DNA of 64,000 nt from Parahoeflea halophila (GTDB lineage: Bacteria > Pseudomonadota > Alphaproteobacteria > Rhizobiales > Rhizobiaceae). The notes under the pieces were generated by a model, which ran no database searches, was not told the origin of the DNA, and saw only the letters and a program-made list of their open reading frames with translations. The stretch is from the NCBI RefSeq assembly GCF_900220985.1, contig NZ_OCPC01000001.1, positions 1,218,836 to 1,282,835 of the forward strand. Reading direction: 5' to 3'. Position numbers and translations under genes: made by a program. Shown one piece after another: positions 33,376 through 42,515 of the stretch. How positions within the stretch are numbered: the first letter of the stretch is position 1; every line of letters starts with the position of its first letter.

Positions 33376-34362
33376 TCATTGCTTTGCAAACCTGTTTGCG
33401 GCCTCGAGCGCCTGCTTTTGCTCGTCTTCAGTCAGACCCTGGTAGAAATCGTCAAGCGCCCGGTCATCATACCCGGCCCGGCGGGACAGAACGTACCACT
33501 TGCCCGCCTCGACCGGATCACCGCTCGTACCAATCGCGTTGATGTGCAGCACAGCCATCCGGTTCTGCGCAACTACATTGCCCCTAGTCGCGGCAACCTC
33601 CATCCAGCGAAACCCGGCTTCATAATCCTTCGGGCCGCCGATGCCGTCGATCAACCAGATGGCATAGTCGAGCTGCGCGGTGTCGTACCCCGCCCGCGCC
33701 GCCTTCTCCATCAGCTCCCGTGCCCGGGCCCGCTTCGCGTCCGAGACCCCGTCCGTGTTGGCGTAGATCTGGGCCAGCGCATACTGCGCATCCGCGACGC
33801 CCTGCTCAGCAGCTTTTTCGAAATAAGGCAGCGCTTCGAAAATCCCGGCATCACCAGGCTTTTGCGAGACCAGGAACTGGGCGTGATTGAACTGCGCAAA
33901 CGCGTTGCCCGCATCCGCGGCCTTCTTCATCAGTTCCCCGGCCTTCTCCTGGTCGGCTTCGACATGTTTCCCTTCAAGAAGCATCAGCCCGTATTTGAAC
34001 TGCGCCGAAGCGTCTCCGCCTTCCGCCGCTTGCTTGTACCAGAAGGCTGCACTGTCCATGTCCCGTGCCACCCCGAGGCCATTGGCAAAGAGCTCCGCCA
34101 CCAAGGTCTGTGCGGCAGGATCGCCCAGCTGTGCGCGTGGCACCGCCAGATCCATTGCCGTGAGGTAATACCCGCGTTGAAACGCGCCGAAGGCCCTCAA
34201 GGTAGCGTCATTGGCTGCGTCAGCATCCGCTGCTTCAACGGTCGTTCCGGTTTCGCTCTTTGCGCTTTGCGCCAGGACAGCTTCTCCCGGCAATGCAAGG
34301 AGCAGTATCAGGGACAACAATCGGGATGATCGAAAAATCAAGGGAACCATGCTCCAGCGCAT
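33376..34362 (-). CDS. Secreted Sel1-repeat (TPR-like) protein
   Basis: This protein of about 328 residues has a signal peptide (basic start, hydrophobic LLSLILLLALPG, cleavage near VLA|Q) and several Sel1-like repeats (AQTLVAELFANGLGVARD, AQFKYGLMLLEGKHVEAD, AQYALAQIYANTDGVSD, AQNRMAVLHINAIGTSGD). Such repeats bind proteins; relatives in rhizobia include ExoR-type periplasmic regulators, but I cannot assign it to that group. The start could also be an ATG at 34350. It lies between thiE-like and efp genes on the same strand. Confidence 0.82.
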   Translation of the reverse strand: MRWSMVPLIFRSSRLLSLILLLALPGEAVLAQSAKSETGTTVEAADADAANDATLRAFGAFQRGYYLTAMDLAVPRAQLGDPAAQTLVAELFANGLGVARDMDSAAFWYKQAAEGGDASAQFKYGLMLLEGKHVEADQEKAGELMKKAADAGNAFAQFNHAQFLVSQKPGDAGIFEALPYFEKAAEQGVADAQYALAQIYANTDGVSDAKRARARELMEKAARAGYDTAQLDYAIWLIDGIGGPKDYEAGFRWMEVAATRGNVVAQNRMAVLHINAIGTSGDPVEAGKWYVLSRRAGYDDRALDDFYQGLTEDEQKQALEAANRFAKQ

Positions 34363-34390
34363 CAATATGTCGGACTCGGATCTCGACCGA

Positions 34391-35044
34391 TTATTGTCCT
34401 AACCGTGGCGCTTTTTCGTCGAGCACGGCATTGATTTCCGCAACAATTCGCGCTGCGTCCGCCGGATCTGCGAAAACGGCTTTGGAAAACGCGATGAATT
34501 CTGCCCGCGTCTCGGCCATTTCTTCGACAAATGCCGTGCTTGTACCGCCCATCAGCACACAGGGTATCTCGATCATGTCGGCCCACCATTCCGCCAGCGC
34601 CACATTCTTGGCGTGCGGCTCCGGTTTGATGTCGCCATCGATCGAGCCGAAGATCACGTAATCCGGCTGGGCTTCACCGATCGACAGCGCCGCATGACGT
34701 TCACGCGCATTGCCGCCCCCGACAATCAGGCCGGGAGCGTATTTGCCGATCGCTTCAGCCATCGCCGCGGGGCCAACCTCGAGATGCAGACCATCAGCCC
34801 GCGCCCGTCCGGCAACCCTCGAATCCCCCGCCACCAGAGCCGCAGCGCCAGCATGCTGGACCACCGGGACCAGCGCCTCGCAACGCTTCTGAAAGCTTTT
34901 GTCGTCTAGGCCGTGCTGGGGAATGATGACAGATGCCACATCGCCGCCGCGAAGCGCGTCTCCCACCACCGCGGCAAGGTGGCTCGCGTCTGAAACATCG
35001 GGTGTCACGAGGACAAGACGGCAACGGTCGATCGGATCAGTCAT
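34391..35044 (-). CDS. Divergent thiamine-phosphate synthase-like protein
   Basis: This 217-residue protein has the TenI/ThiE TIM-barrel fold pattern: CRLVLVTPDVSD, a central ARADGLHLEVG, and YVIFGSIDGDIKPEPH. The usual ThiE catalytic motifs (GVHLGQ-D and the phosphate-binding GPVF-T) are altered to DGLHLEVG and GSIDGD, so activity as thiamine-phosphate synthase is doubtful and no other thi gene is nearby. The ATG at 35044 (MTDPIDRCRL) is chosen over an upstream in-frame extension to 35131. It precedes the Sel1 gene on the same strand. Confidence 0.75.
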   Translation of the reverse strand: MTDPIDRCRLVLVTPDVSDASHLAAVVGDALRGGDVASVIIPQHGLDDKSFQKRCEALVPVVQHAGAAALVAGDSRVAGRARADGLHLEVGPAAMAEAIGKYAPGLIVGGGNARERHAALSIGEAQPDYVIFGSIDGDIKPEPHAKNVALAEWWADMIEIPCVLMGGTSTAFVEEMAETRAEFIAFSKAVFADPADAARIVAEINAVLDEKAPRLGQ

Positions 35045-35139
35045 CGGAAGATTTCCTGTCAGGGCCAGCGCTGAAAGCCGATATGGCCAATTCGCTGCAA
35101 ACGGGATAGACCGGCGCGGCACAAGGATCAACAGCCGCG

Positions 35140-35916
35140 ATGATGACAGACCCTATCTTCTATGCCGCCGCCATCCCGGCTGTCATCATGGTTGGCCTCT
35201 CCAAGGGAGGCTTCGGCGGTGCCATGGCGTTGATGGGTGTGCCATTGATGGCACTGACCATATCTCCGGTTCAGGCCGCGGCAATTCTGCTGCCGATTCT
35301 CATCGTCATGGACATTGTCAGCCTCTGGACCTGGCGCAGCCATTCAGACACTCGCACCTTGACCGTCATGGTACCGGGCGCCCTGATCGGCATCGCCATC
35401 GGCTGGGCGACAGCCGCATGGGTGACTGCCCCGATGATCCGGCTCGTCGTCGGTGCCGTCGCGCTCTGGTTCGTCTGGCGCTATGTGGTGCAACGCCTCG
35501 CCGATGCCCGCAATGGCGGCGAGCGGCAACCGCATGGCCACAACACCACCAGAGGCATGTTCTGGGGCACCCTTGCCGGCTTCACCAGCTTCGTCTCTCA
35601 CGCCGGTGGGCCGCCCTACCAGATCTATGCTCTGCCACTGCGCCAGGATCCCAAAACCTACACCGGAACCAGCGTCCGCTTCTTCGCCATCATCAATGCG
35701 ATCAAGCTGGTGCCCTATTTTGCACTTGGCCAGTTCGACGCGACCAATCTGTCCACCTCGTTGGCTCTTGCGCCGCTGGCGCCGGTCGCGACCCTCGCCG
35801 GGGCCTACATTGTCCGGCGCATGAAACCCGATGTCTTCTACCCGTTCATGTATTTCATGGTGTTGCTGGCGGCGTTGAAGCTGATCTGGGATGGGGCTGT
35901 TCACCTAATGGCGTGA
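35140..35916 (+). CDS. TauE/SafE-family membrane transporter
   Basis: This 258-residue membrane protein has about 8 helices. It shows the family repeats near the N-terminus (GLSKGGFGGAMALMGVPLMAL) and centre (GFTSFVSHAGGPPYQIYALP). Members export sulfite, sulfoacetate or related organosulfur anions; the substrate here is unknown. It is divergent from the ThiE-like gene and lies 68 bases before the acyl-CoA synthetase gene on the same strand. Confidence 0.9.
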   Translation: MMTDPIFYAAAIPAVIMVGLSKGGFGGAMALMGVPLMALTISPVQAAAILLPILIVMDIVSLWTWRSHSDTRTLTVMVPGALIGIAIGWATAAWVTAPMIRLVVGAVALWFVWRYVVQRLADARNGGERQPHGHNTTRGMFWGTLAGFTSFVSHAGGPPYQIYALPLRQDPKTYTGTSVRFFAIINAIKLVPYFALGQFDATNLSTSLALAPLAPVATLAGAYIVRRMKPDVFYPFMYFMVLLAALKLIWDGAVHLMA

Positions 35917-35984
35917 TGACAAGTTCGCATTCAGGTGGTTTGATGCCGGATAGTATGTGAGACATCCTGCATGGGAATTCGACC

Positions 35985-37637
35985 TTGAGCGCCAACCCCT
36001 ACGAAACCGACCTCGACCCTAACCCTGCCAATTATCAGCCGCTGACACCTCTTGCTCATCTCGAGCGCGCAGCCCTGATCCATCCCGATCATGTGGCCAT
36101 TATTCATGGCGCCATGCGGATGAGCTATGGCCGGTTTCTCGAGCGCTCGAAGCAACTGGCCAATGCCTTGTCGAATCAAGGCCTCGCCAAGGGAGACACC
36201 GTCTCGGTCATGTTGTCGAACACCCCGGCGATGCTCGAAGCCCATCATGGGGTGCCTATGATTGGCGCGGTCCTGCATTCGATCAACACCAGGCTTGATG
36301 CCCCGGCCATCGCCTTCCAGCTGGATCACGCCGACTGCAAGCTGCTGATTGTCGACCGCGAGTTTTCGGCGGTTATCGCCGAAGCGTTGAGCCTTGCAAG
36401 GGTCGCGCCGGTGGTGATCGATTATGACGACACCGAGTATCCCGACGACGCGCCGTTCCCCAAGGGCGACCGCATCGGCGAGCATGACTACGAAGAGTTC
36501 GTTCAGTCGGGCTCCCCGGATTTCACGCGAAGCCTGCCGGATGACGAGTGGGAGGCAGTGTCGCTGAATTACACCTCCGGCACCACAGGAAATCCCAAGG
36601 GTGTGGTCTATCATCATCGCGGTGCAGCGCTGATGGGCTATTCCAATGTGATTGCGTCGGGTATGGGCCGTCATCCGGTCTACCTGTGGACACTGCCGAT
36701 GTTCCACTGCAACGGCTGGTGTTTCCCCTGGACCCTCGGAGTGGTGGGAGGCACCCATGTCTGTCTGCGATGGGTCCGCGCCAAGGCGATGTATGACGCC
36801 ATAGCCGATCACGGCGTGACCCATTTGTGCGGCGCGCCGATTGTCATGTCGACACTTCTCAACGCGCCCGACGACGAAAAACGCGAGTTCTCCCAGACCG
36901 TCAGCTTCAACACTGCGGCCGCCCCCCCGCCGGAAGCGGTTCTCGCGGGCATGGCCGATGCGGGCTTCGAGGTGGTGCATCTTTACGGCCTGACCGAGAC
37001 CTACGGTCCCGCCGTTGTCAACGAGTGGAAAAGGGAATGGTCGGACCTTGATCCCGGCGCCCGCACAACCAAGAAGGCGCGTCAGGGCGTGCGCTACCCG
37101 GCACTGGAAAACCTGGCCGTTATGAACCCCGAAACGATGGAGAAGGTGCCGGCCGATGGCGAAACGATCGGCGAAGTCATGTTCCGCGGCAACATTGTCA
37201 TGAAGGGCTATCTGAAGAACCCTGCCGCCAGTCGCGAAGCCTTCCGCGGCGGCTGGTTCCACTCCGGCGACCTCGGCGTTATGCATCCCGACGGCTACCT
37301 GCAGCTCAAGGACCGGTCCAAGGACATCATCATTTCGGGTGGCGAAAACATCTCGTCGATCGAGGTCGAGGATGTTCTTTACAAGCATCCCGGCATTGTG
37401 GCTGCTGCCGTGGTGGCAAAGCCGGACGACAAATGGGGTGAAACCCCTTGCGCTTTCGTCGAACTCAGGCCCGGTTACGACCTGAGTGAAGACGAGGTGA
37501 TCGAGCATTGCCGTACGTTGCTGGCACGCTACAAATGTCCCCGCACGGTGATTTTCCACGACATTCCCAAGACATCGACCGGCAAGATCCAGAAATTCCT
37601 GCTCCGCGATCAGGCAAAGACCCTTAAATCATCCTGA
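35985..37637 (+). CDS. Acyl-CoA synthetase (AMP-forming)
   Basis: This 550-residue adenylate-forming ligase activates a carboxylic acid as acyl-AMP and then the CoA ester. Core motifs are the P-loop YTSGTTGNPKG, YGLTETYGP, and the hinge SGDLGVMHPDGYLQLKDRSKDIIISGGENIS, with the C-terminal catalytic Lys in TSTGKIQKF. Overall pattern (PMFHCNGWCFPW) fits medium/long-chain or dimethylmercaptopropionate-type CoA ligases. The only usable start I see is TTG at 35985; no in-frame ATG occurs nearby. Confidence 0.9.
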   Translation: MSANPYETDLDPNPANYQPLTPLAHLERAALIHPDHVAIIHGAMRMSYGRFLERSKQLANALSNQGLAKGDTVSVMLSNTPAMLEAHHGVPMIGAVLHSINTRLDAPAIAFQLDHADCKLLIVDREFSAVIAEALSLARVAPVVIDYDDTEYPDDAPFPKGDRIGEHDYEEFVQSGSPDFTRSLPDDEWEAVSLNYTSGTTGNPKGVVYHHRGAALMGYSNVIASGMGRHPVYLWTLPMFHCNGWCFPWTLGVVGGTHVCLRWVRAKAMYDAIADHGVTHLCGAPIVMSTLLNAPDDEKREFSQTVSFNTAAAPPPEAVLAGMADAGFEVVHLYGLTETYGPAVVNEWKREWSDLDPGARTTKKARQGVRYPALENLAVMNPETMEKVPADGETIGEVMFRGNIVMKGYLKNPAASREAFRGGWFHSGDLGVMHPDGYLQLKDRSKDIIISGGENISSIEVEDVLYKHPGIVAAAVVAKPDDKWGETPCAFVELRPGYDLSEDEVIEHCRTLLARYKCPRTVIFHDIPKTSTGKIQKFLLRDQAKTLKSS

Positions 37638-37794
37638 CAGGCATTGCACACATATGGCGCTCAGGACCCGAGGAAGAGTACTGAATATTCCTCACCCGGA
37701 CTCAGCAACAGGTGCAGGAGAGCAGTAGCAACCTGGCGGTCGCAGTACAGACAAAAGACTTGCCGCTCTGAAACATTTTAACTAGCTTTCCAGC

Positions 37795-38052
37795 ATGACC
37801 ATGGATGCTTTTCAGGCCATTGCCGATCCCAACAGACGCTACCTTCTCGAAGAGTTGCGCCGCCAGCCTCGAACGGTCAACGAATTGGCGGAAGGCCTGC
37901 CGATCAGCAGGCCCGCGGTTTCGCAGCATCTCAAGGCGCTGCTGGAAAGCAGGCTCGTCAGCGTTGAGACCCAGGGAACCCGGCGGATCTACACGGTTCG
38001 GACCGATGGTTTCACGCATCTCAATCTTTGGGTCGACCAGTTCTGGTCCTGA
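37795..38052 (+). CDS. ArsR-type winged-helix repressor
   Basis: This 85-residue protein consists of a winged-helix domain: AFQAIADPNRRYLLEELRRQPRTVNELAEGLPISRPAVSQHLKALLESRLV, then the wing VETQGTRRIYTV. There are no cysteine or histidine metal ligands, so metal sensing is unlikely; similar short ArsR proteins respond to other cues or pair with a SRPBCC protein, none of which is adjacent. It stands alone after the acyl-CoA synthetase gene. Confidence 0.85.
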   Translation: MTMDAFQAIADPNRRYLLEELRRQPRTVNELAEGLPISRPAVSQHLKALLESRLVSVETQGTRRIYTVRTDGFTHLNLWVDQFWS

Positions 38053-38171
38053 TCATCGTGGTGATGCGGCGATGGCGTCTGAAAAACGCCTGAAAACCGT
38101 CGCGCGTCCGCTCCTGTACCTTTTGCCCTTTGCATCTGCCCCCTGTTCCCGTAGCCAGGCCGTGCCGAACG

Positions 38172-38199
38172 AAAAAGGCGCGGGAAAGGTTCCCGCGCC
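38172..38199 (-). terminator. Terminator after the small DUF465 gene
   Basis: GGCGCGGGAA (38177-38186) pairs with TTCCCGCGCC (38190-38199); the minus strand then has five T. Confidence 0.85.
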
Positions 38200-38226
38200 T
38201 GTCATCCTCGTGTCACGCAATTCCGG

Positions 38227-38403
38227 TTAGTGTTGGGTCTCGGCTCTCAGGCGATTGATCTCATCCTTGAGCCGGAGCTTGCGTCGTTTGATATCCACAA
38301 TCATCTCGTCATGAGCAGAGGGTTGGGATTGCACCGTGCGGAGTTCGGCCTCCAGTTCGCCATGCTTTTTCTCAAGTGTGGCAAGGTGAGCATCAATCGA
38401 CAT
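38227..38403 (-). CDS. DUF465 (YdcH-family) protein
   Basis: This 58-residue protein is read from ATG (38403) to TAA (38227). It starts MSIDAHLATLEKKHGELEAEL and continues HDEMIVDIKRRKLRLKDEI, the two-helix hairpin with the K-R-x-K-L-x-LKDEI pattern of DUF465. Its own terminator follows. A second DUF465 gene lies divergently at 38615. Function is unknown; members are small helical cytoplasmic proteins. Confidence 0.85.
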   Translation of the reverse strand: MSIDAHLATLEKKHGELEAELRTVQSQPSAHDEMIVDIKRRKLRLKDEINRLRAETQH

Positions 38404-38614
38404 AAGCGACTCCTTTGTTGGAATGCGCCGGCGCCGGAACGCCGGTGCAAATCGTTAGTGGACGCTAATGAGTGTGCCACGGCTTTTCCGATTTGTCGAA
38501 GATCATTTCTTCAACAGGGATAACTTCCCGTTACACCTGTTTTTATGCTACGAGCCCGCCCAGACACCTGGTCGGGCGAGGCGCCGGCCGGGTGCATTTA
38601 ACGGGGATAACTGC

Positions 38615-38818
38615 ATGTCCAATCAGGAACAGGCGGAGCTTCGCATGCTGGTGGCGCGTCTACGCCATGAGCACGAAGACTTCGACGCCGCCATCAATGC
38701 AATGATTCAAGTTGGCTGCGACCAACTGCGCATCCAGCGGATGAAAAAGAAGAAACTGGCGATCAAGGACAAGATCATCGAGATCGAAGACCAGATTATA
38801 CCGGACATCATTGCCTGA
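38615..38818 (+). CDS. DUF465 (YdcH-family) protein
   Basis: This 67-residue protein has the two-helix DUF465 pattern: [23 protein letters not shown], then [21 protein letters not shown]. The ATG at 38615 is preceded by GGGG. It is 14 bases upstream of purE, so it is probably cotranscribed with purEK, and it is divergent from the related 58-residue gene. Confidence 0.85.
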   Translation: MSNQEQAELRMLVARLRHEHEDFDAAINAMIQVGCDQLRIQRMKKKKLAIKDKIIEIEDQIIPDIIA

Positions 38819-38832
38819 TCAGGGAGCGACCC

Positions 38833-39333
38833 ATGAGCCACTCCGAATCACCGAAGGTCGCGGTTATCATGGGCAGCCAGTCTGATTGGCCAACCATGAA
38901 GCATGCGTCCGAGATCCTGTCCGAGCTGGGGATTGCGCACAATTCGCTCATCGTCTCGGCCCACCGGACTCCAGACCGTCTGGTTTCCTTTTCCAAATCG
39001 GCCCGCTCCAAAGGCTACAAGATCATCATCGCAGGCGCCGGCGGCGCAGCCCACCTGCCAGGCATGACCGCCGCCTTCACCCCCTTGCCGGTGTTTGGGG
39101 TCCCCATTGAATCCAAGGCGCTTTCGGGGCAGGACAGCCTACTTTCGATCGTACAGATGCCGGGCGGCATTCCGGTCGGAACCCTCGCCATCGGAAAGCC
39201 CGGCGCCATCAACGCAGCCCTTCTTGCGGCCAGCGTGCTGGCGCTCACAGACGATGCCCTGGCCGAGCGCCTCGATGCCTGGCGCCAGGCCCGCACCGAC
39301 GCGGTCGCAGAGCAGCCGGTGGACCAGCCATGA
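38833..39333 (+). CDS. purE: N5-carboxyaminoimidazole ribonucleotide mutase
   Basis: PurE (class I) converts N5-CAIR to CAIR in purine synthesis. The product has 166 residues with [14 protein letters not shown], the catalytic-site segment SAHRTPDRL, and [17 protein letters not shown] precedes the ATG. Its stop overlaps the purK start (ATGA), the normal arrangement for the two enzymes that act in sequence. Confidence 0.97.
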   Translation: MSHSESPKVAVIMGSQSDWPTMKHASEILSELGIAHNSLIVSAHRTPDRLVSFSKSARSKGYKIIIAGAGGAAHLPGMTAAFTPLPVFGVPIESKALSGQDSLLSIVQMPGGIPVGTLAIGKPGAINAALLAASVLALTDDALAERLDAWRQARTDAVAEQPVDQP

Positions 39334-40427
39334 ACACCGAAGCGCTGGCACCTGGATCCTTCATCGGCATCATCGGCGGCGGTCAACTGGGACGCATGCT
39401 CGCCATGGCCGCCGCCCGGCTCGGATACAGAACCATCATTCTGGAACCGGACAGCAATGCCCCGGCAGCCCAGGTCGCCAACACCCAGATCGTTGCCGAC
39501 TATGATGACCCGGCCGCGCTGCAGCAATTGGCAGATCTCTGTGACGTCGTCACCTACGAGTTCGAGAATGTTCCGGTGAAGGCCGTTCAGTGGCTCGAAT
39601 CCCGTCTTCCCGTCAGGCCCGGCTCGAAGGCGCTGGAAGTCGCCCAGGACCGCCTGATGGAAAAGGCCATGGCGCGCGAGCTCGGTGCAGAAACCGCGCT
39701 GTTTTCTGCCGTCGCAAGGCGGCCCGATCTCGACGCGGCGATCAGGACCACCGGCCTGCCGGCAGTGCTCAAGACCACTCGCCTCGGCTATGACGGCAAG
39801 GGGCAGGCAAAGCTGGTCCGGCCCGAAGATGCCGACACGGCTTATGCCGCCATGCAGGGCAAGATGGCGATACTGGAATCCTTTGTCCATTTCGAGTGCG
39901 AGGTTTCGGTGATCGCAGCGCGTGGCCTGTCGGGTGAAGTGCGCGCTTTTGAGGTTTCGGAAAATGTCCACCGCAACCACATCCTGCACACCTCCACAGT
40001 CCCCTCGGGCCTAGGGCCCGAGGCGCAGTCAAAAGCCTTGGAAATTGCGTCCGCCATCGCGGCACACCTCGATTATGTCGGTGTGTTCGCGGTCGAGTTC
40101 TTTGCCGTCCGTGATGGAGATCAGCACCGGCTGCTGGTCAACGAGATTGCGCCGCGGGTTCACAATTCCGGCCACTGGACCGAGGCTGCCTGCGCCATAT
40201 CTCAATTCGAGCAGCATATACGCGCCATTTCCGGGCTTCCGCTGGGCAACACTGAGCGGCATTCCGATTGCGTCATGGAGAATCTCATCGGCTCGGAAGC
40301 TGACAAGGTCGCCGATCTTGCCGCCGAACCAAATGCGGTTGTGCACCTTTACGGCAAGGCAGAAGCCCGGCCCGGACGCAAAATGGGCCACATCACCCGG
40401 ATAAGCGCTCGTTCACAGCTGCCCTGA
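39330..40427 (+). CDS. purK: N5-carboxyaminoimidazole ribonucleotide synthetase
   Basis: PurK makes N5-CAIR from AIR, bicarbonate and ATP. The 365-residue ATP-grasp enzyme has the N-terminal [27 protein letters not shown], and [18 protein letters not shown]. It overlaps purE by four bases and together they form the purine operon here. The end of the coding region is followed by about 150 non-coding bases before rpmJ. Confidence 0.97.
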   Translation: MNTEALAPGSFIGIIGGGQLGRMLAMAAARLGYRTIILEPDSNAPAAQVANTQIVADYDDPAALQQLADLCDVVTYEFENVPVKAVQWLESRLPVRPGSKALEVAQDRLMEKAMARELGAETALFSAVARRPDLDAAIRTTGLPAVLKTTRLGYDGKGQAKLVRPEDADTAYAAMQGKMAILESFVHFECEVSVIAARGLSGEVRAFEVSENVHRNHILHTSTVPSGLGPEAQSKALEIASAIAAHLDYVGVFAVEFFAVRDGDQHRLLVNEIAPRVHNSGHWTEAACAISQFEQHIRAISGLPLGNTERHSDCVMENLIGSEADKVADLAAEPNAVVHLYGKAEARPGRKMGHITRISARSQLP

Positions 40428-40576
40428 GCAGGAATGAGACGGGAAAAAGCGGTCCCGGAGTTGACAGCAAATGCCCGAAACGGTACATGCCGTGCCAACC
40501 GATGAGCGCGCCCCATGGCTGGCGCGCTTTTGACTGAATAGGCGGCTTCGTCGCCCGAAACTCGCGGATCAGAACA

Positions 40577-40702
40577 ATGAAGATCAAGAATTCGCTTAAG
40601 GCGCTCAAAGCTCGTCACCGTGACAACCGTCTGGTTCGTCGCAAGGGCCGGGTTTACATCATCAACAAGCAGAACCCACGCTTCAAGGCTCGTCAGGGCT
40701 GA
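40577..40702 (+). CDS. rpmJ: 50S ribosomal protein L36
   Basis: This 41-residue, very basic protein runs from [17 protein letters not shown] to FKARQG. It lacks the four zinc ligands, so it is the C-minus form typical of alphaproteobacteria. It lies alone between purK and a TPR gene, outside any ribosomal-protein operon, as is usual in this group. Confidence 0.95.
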   Translation: MKIKNSLKALKARHRDNRLVRRKGRVYIINKQNPRFKARQG

Positions 40703-40706
40703 AGCC

Positions 40707-40724
40707 GAAGGCCGCCTGGCCTTC
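40707..40724 (+). terminator. Short hairpin just after rpmJ
   Basis: GAAGGCC / GGCCTTC (40707-40713 / 40718-40724) five bases past the stop; only AT-rich sequence, no T-run, follows. Confidence 0.45.
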
Positions 40725-40772
40725 AACGAAATTTGCATTTGATATTTGGCGCAGGCGGACTAGTTTTCCGTT

Positions 40773-41378
40773 ATGCGCCATTTTTCGTATTTCAAATTAC
40801 TTCCCGGCCTTGTTGCAGCGTTCATCTGCGGCAGCGCCGCGGCGGCCCCGGCTGTTGCCGAGACCTCGCCTGCAAGCCCGGCCGCCTCCACCCAATCAAC
40901 CAACACTCTTGATTCCTTGTTCGCCGACCTCAAGCGGGAACGCGATGAGAAGCAGGCCAGGCGAATCAGCGAACGCATCTGGGCCAAGTGGCGCGATTCC
41001 GGCAGCGCCACAGCGAACCTGCTGATGCAGTGGGCCGACAAGGCCGTTTCCGAGAAGAACAACGGACTGGCGCTCGATCTGCTGGATCAGGTCGTGGTGC
41101 TGATGCCCGATTATGCAGAAGGTTGGAATCGCAGGGCGACGCTGAATTACGCCATGGGCAGGCACGCCAAATCCATGTCTGACATCAGCCGTGTCCTGGC
41201 GCTCGAACCGCGCCATTTCGGGGCGATCTCGGGCATGGCCGCGATCCTTGCAGCATCCGGTAACGACGAACTGGAAATGCGGGCCTGGGAACAGGTGCTC
41301 GAGATCTACCCCGCCAACCGGCAGGCCCAGACGAGGCTTGGGGAACTGGCAGACAAACTGGCCGGCCGCAGAATCTGA
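40773..41378 (+). CDS. Secreted TPR protein, paralogue of the 7.0-kb TPR protein
   Basis: This 201-residue protein has a signal peptide (LLPGLVAAFICGSAAAAPAVA) and an Ala/Ser/Thr linker, then TPR units: NNGLALDLLDQVVVLMPDYAEGWNRR, NYAMGRHAKSMSDISRVLALEPRHFGA. Block order and spacing match the protein at 7039-7617, including YAEGWN, the L-P-HFGA-SGM motif and a final amphipathic helix, so the two are paralogues. It lies between rpmJ and an alpha/beta hydrolase gene. Function is unknown. Confidence 0.82.
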   Translation: MRHFSYFKLLPGLVAAFICGSAAAAPAVAETSPASPAASTQSTNTLDSLFADLKRERDEKQARRISERIWAKWRDSGSATANLLMQWADKAVSEKNNGLALDLLDQVVVLMPDYAEGWNRRATLNYAMGRHAKSMSDISRVLALEPRHFGAISGMAAILAASGNDELEMRAWEQVLEIYPANRQAQTRLGELADKLAGRRI

Positions 41379-41455
41379 AACTTTCCCGGACCATCTCCGT
41401 ATAGAAGATGGCAGGCTGGCCCTGCTACCTGGCAACCCGTTGGCAATCAGTCCTC

Positions 41456-42499
41456 ATGCTCGCTCAAAGACCGGTCCTTACTGTCATGCTTTATCTGATC
41501 ATCATCCTTGTTCTGGTGCTTGGAGGCCTGGCCATTTGGACCAGCCTGAAAACCCGCGAGATCGAAGCTCGCTTCCCGCCGAGCGGAGAGATGATTGATG
41601 TCGGCGGCTACAAGCTTCATGCCGTGCACGTTCCGCGCCCGGCCGATGCCGATCTGCCGGCACTCGTGTTCATCCACGGCGCCAGTGGCAATCTGCTCGA
41701 TCAATCTGTCCCGTTCCGCCCCAAGTTCCAAGGCCGTGCCGAAATGCTGTTCATCGACCGGCCCGGTCACGGCTGGTCGGAGCGCGGCGGTCAGGCCAAT
41801 GCAACACCCGACGGGCAGGCCGATGCGATTGCCGCGGCGATGAAGGCCAAGGGTATCTCCAGTGCCATCATCATCGGCCATTCCTTCGGCGGCGCGATCG
41901 CTGCCAGTTTCGCGCTCGCTCACCCAGAAATGACATCCGGTCTGGTTTTCCTCGCTCCCGCCACCCACTCCTGGCCCGGTGGTATAGCCTGGTACTACAG
42001 CCTGACCCGGATGCCGGTAATCGGCTCGCTGTTTGCCAACACACTTGCCCTGCCTGCCGGTCTGACCCGGCTCGAAAGCGGATCGGCCTGCGTCTTTGCA
42101 CCCAATCCAAAGCCCGAAGACTACCTTACGTCCACGGCGCCTGCACTGGTGCTCAGGCCCGGCGCGTTCCGCAACAACGCCATCGACGTTGCGAATCTCA
42201 AGCCCTATGTGAGCCGCGTCGCATCACGTTATCCGGAGATCAAGGCCCCGACAGTGATTGTCACCGGCGACAGTGATTCGGTGGTTCTCGCCCACATCCA
42301 TTCGGAAGGATTGGCCCGCGACATCGATGGTGCGGAACTGCTCTGGATCCGCAATCTCGGCCACAAGCCCGACCATGTGACAACAGATCTGGCCGTCCGC
42401 GCCATTGAGAAAGTTGCCGGCTTCGAAATTGATCTGAAATCCGCGTCAGATATGGCGGAAGCTTCCCTGGCAGACGACAACGCCGTCTGCCAAGGCTAA
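41456..42499 (+). CDS. Alpha/beta hydrolase with N-terminal membrane anchor
   Basis: This protein of about 347 residues has an N-terminal membrane helix (LYLIIILVLVLGGLAIW), then an alpha/beta-hydrolase fold: FIHGASGN oxyanion loop, nucleophile elbow GHSFGG, VTGDSDSV with the acid, and LGHKPDH holding the catalytic His. The C-terminal 30 residues are unusual and polar. The exact start is unsure (41408, 41456 or 41486 are all ATG), and none has a strong ribosome-binding site. The substrate is unknown. It converges on pyk across a terminator that overlaps its stop region. Confidence 0.82.
   Translation: MLAQRPVLTVMLYLIIILVLVLGGLAIWTSLKTREIEARFPPSGEMIDVGGYKLHAVHVPRPADADLPALVFIHGASGNLLDQSVPFRPKFQGRAEMLFIDRPGHGWSERGGQANATPDGQADAIAAAMKAKGISSAIIIGHSFGGAIAASFALAHPEMTSGLVFLAPATHSWPGGIAWYYSLTRMPVIGSLFANTLALPAGLTRLESGSACVFAPNPKPEDYLTSTAPALVLRPGAFRNNAIDVANLKPYVSRVASRYPEIKAPTVIVTGDSDSVVLAHIHSEGLARDIDGAELLWIRNLGHKPDHVTTDLAVRAIEKVAGFEIDLKSASDMAEASLADDNAVCQG
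42468..42492. terminator. Terminator hairpin inside the 3' end of the hydrolase gene
   Basis: TGGCAGACG / CGTCTGCCA (42468-42476 / 42484-42492) between convergent genes, lying within the last codons of the hydrolase. Confidence 0.6.
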
Positions 42500-42515
42500 C
42501 ACGCAGAGCATAAGG

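Noticed and set aside
34391-35044. Thiamine (TPP) riboswitch control of the ThiE-like gene
   Set aside because: The 95-base divergent gap to the TauE gene shows no TPP-aptamer motifs and is too short.
35931-37559. Long minus-strand frame opposite the acyl-CoA synthetase gene
   Set aside because: No motif or signal; the plus-strand enzyme shows all core motifs.
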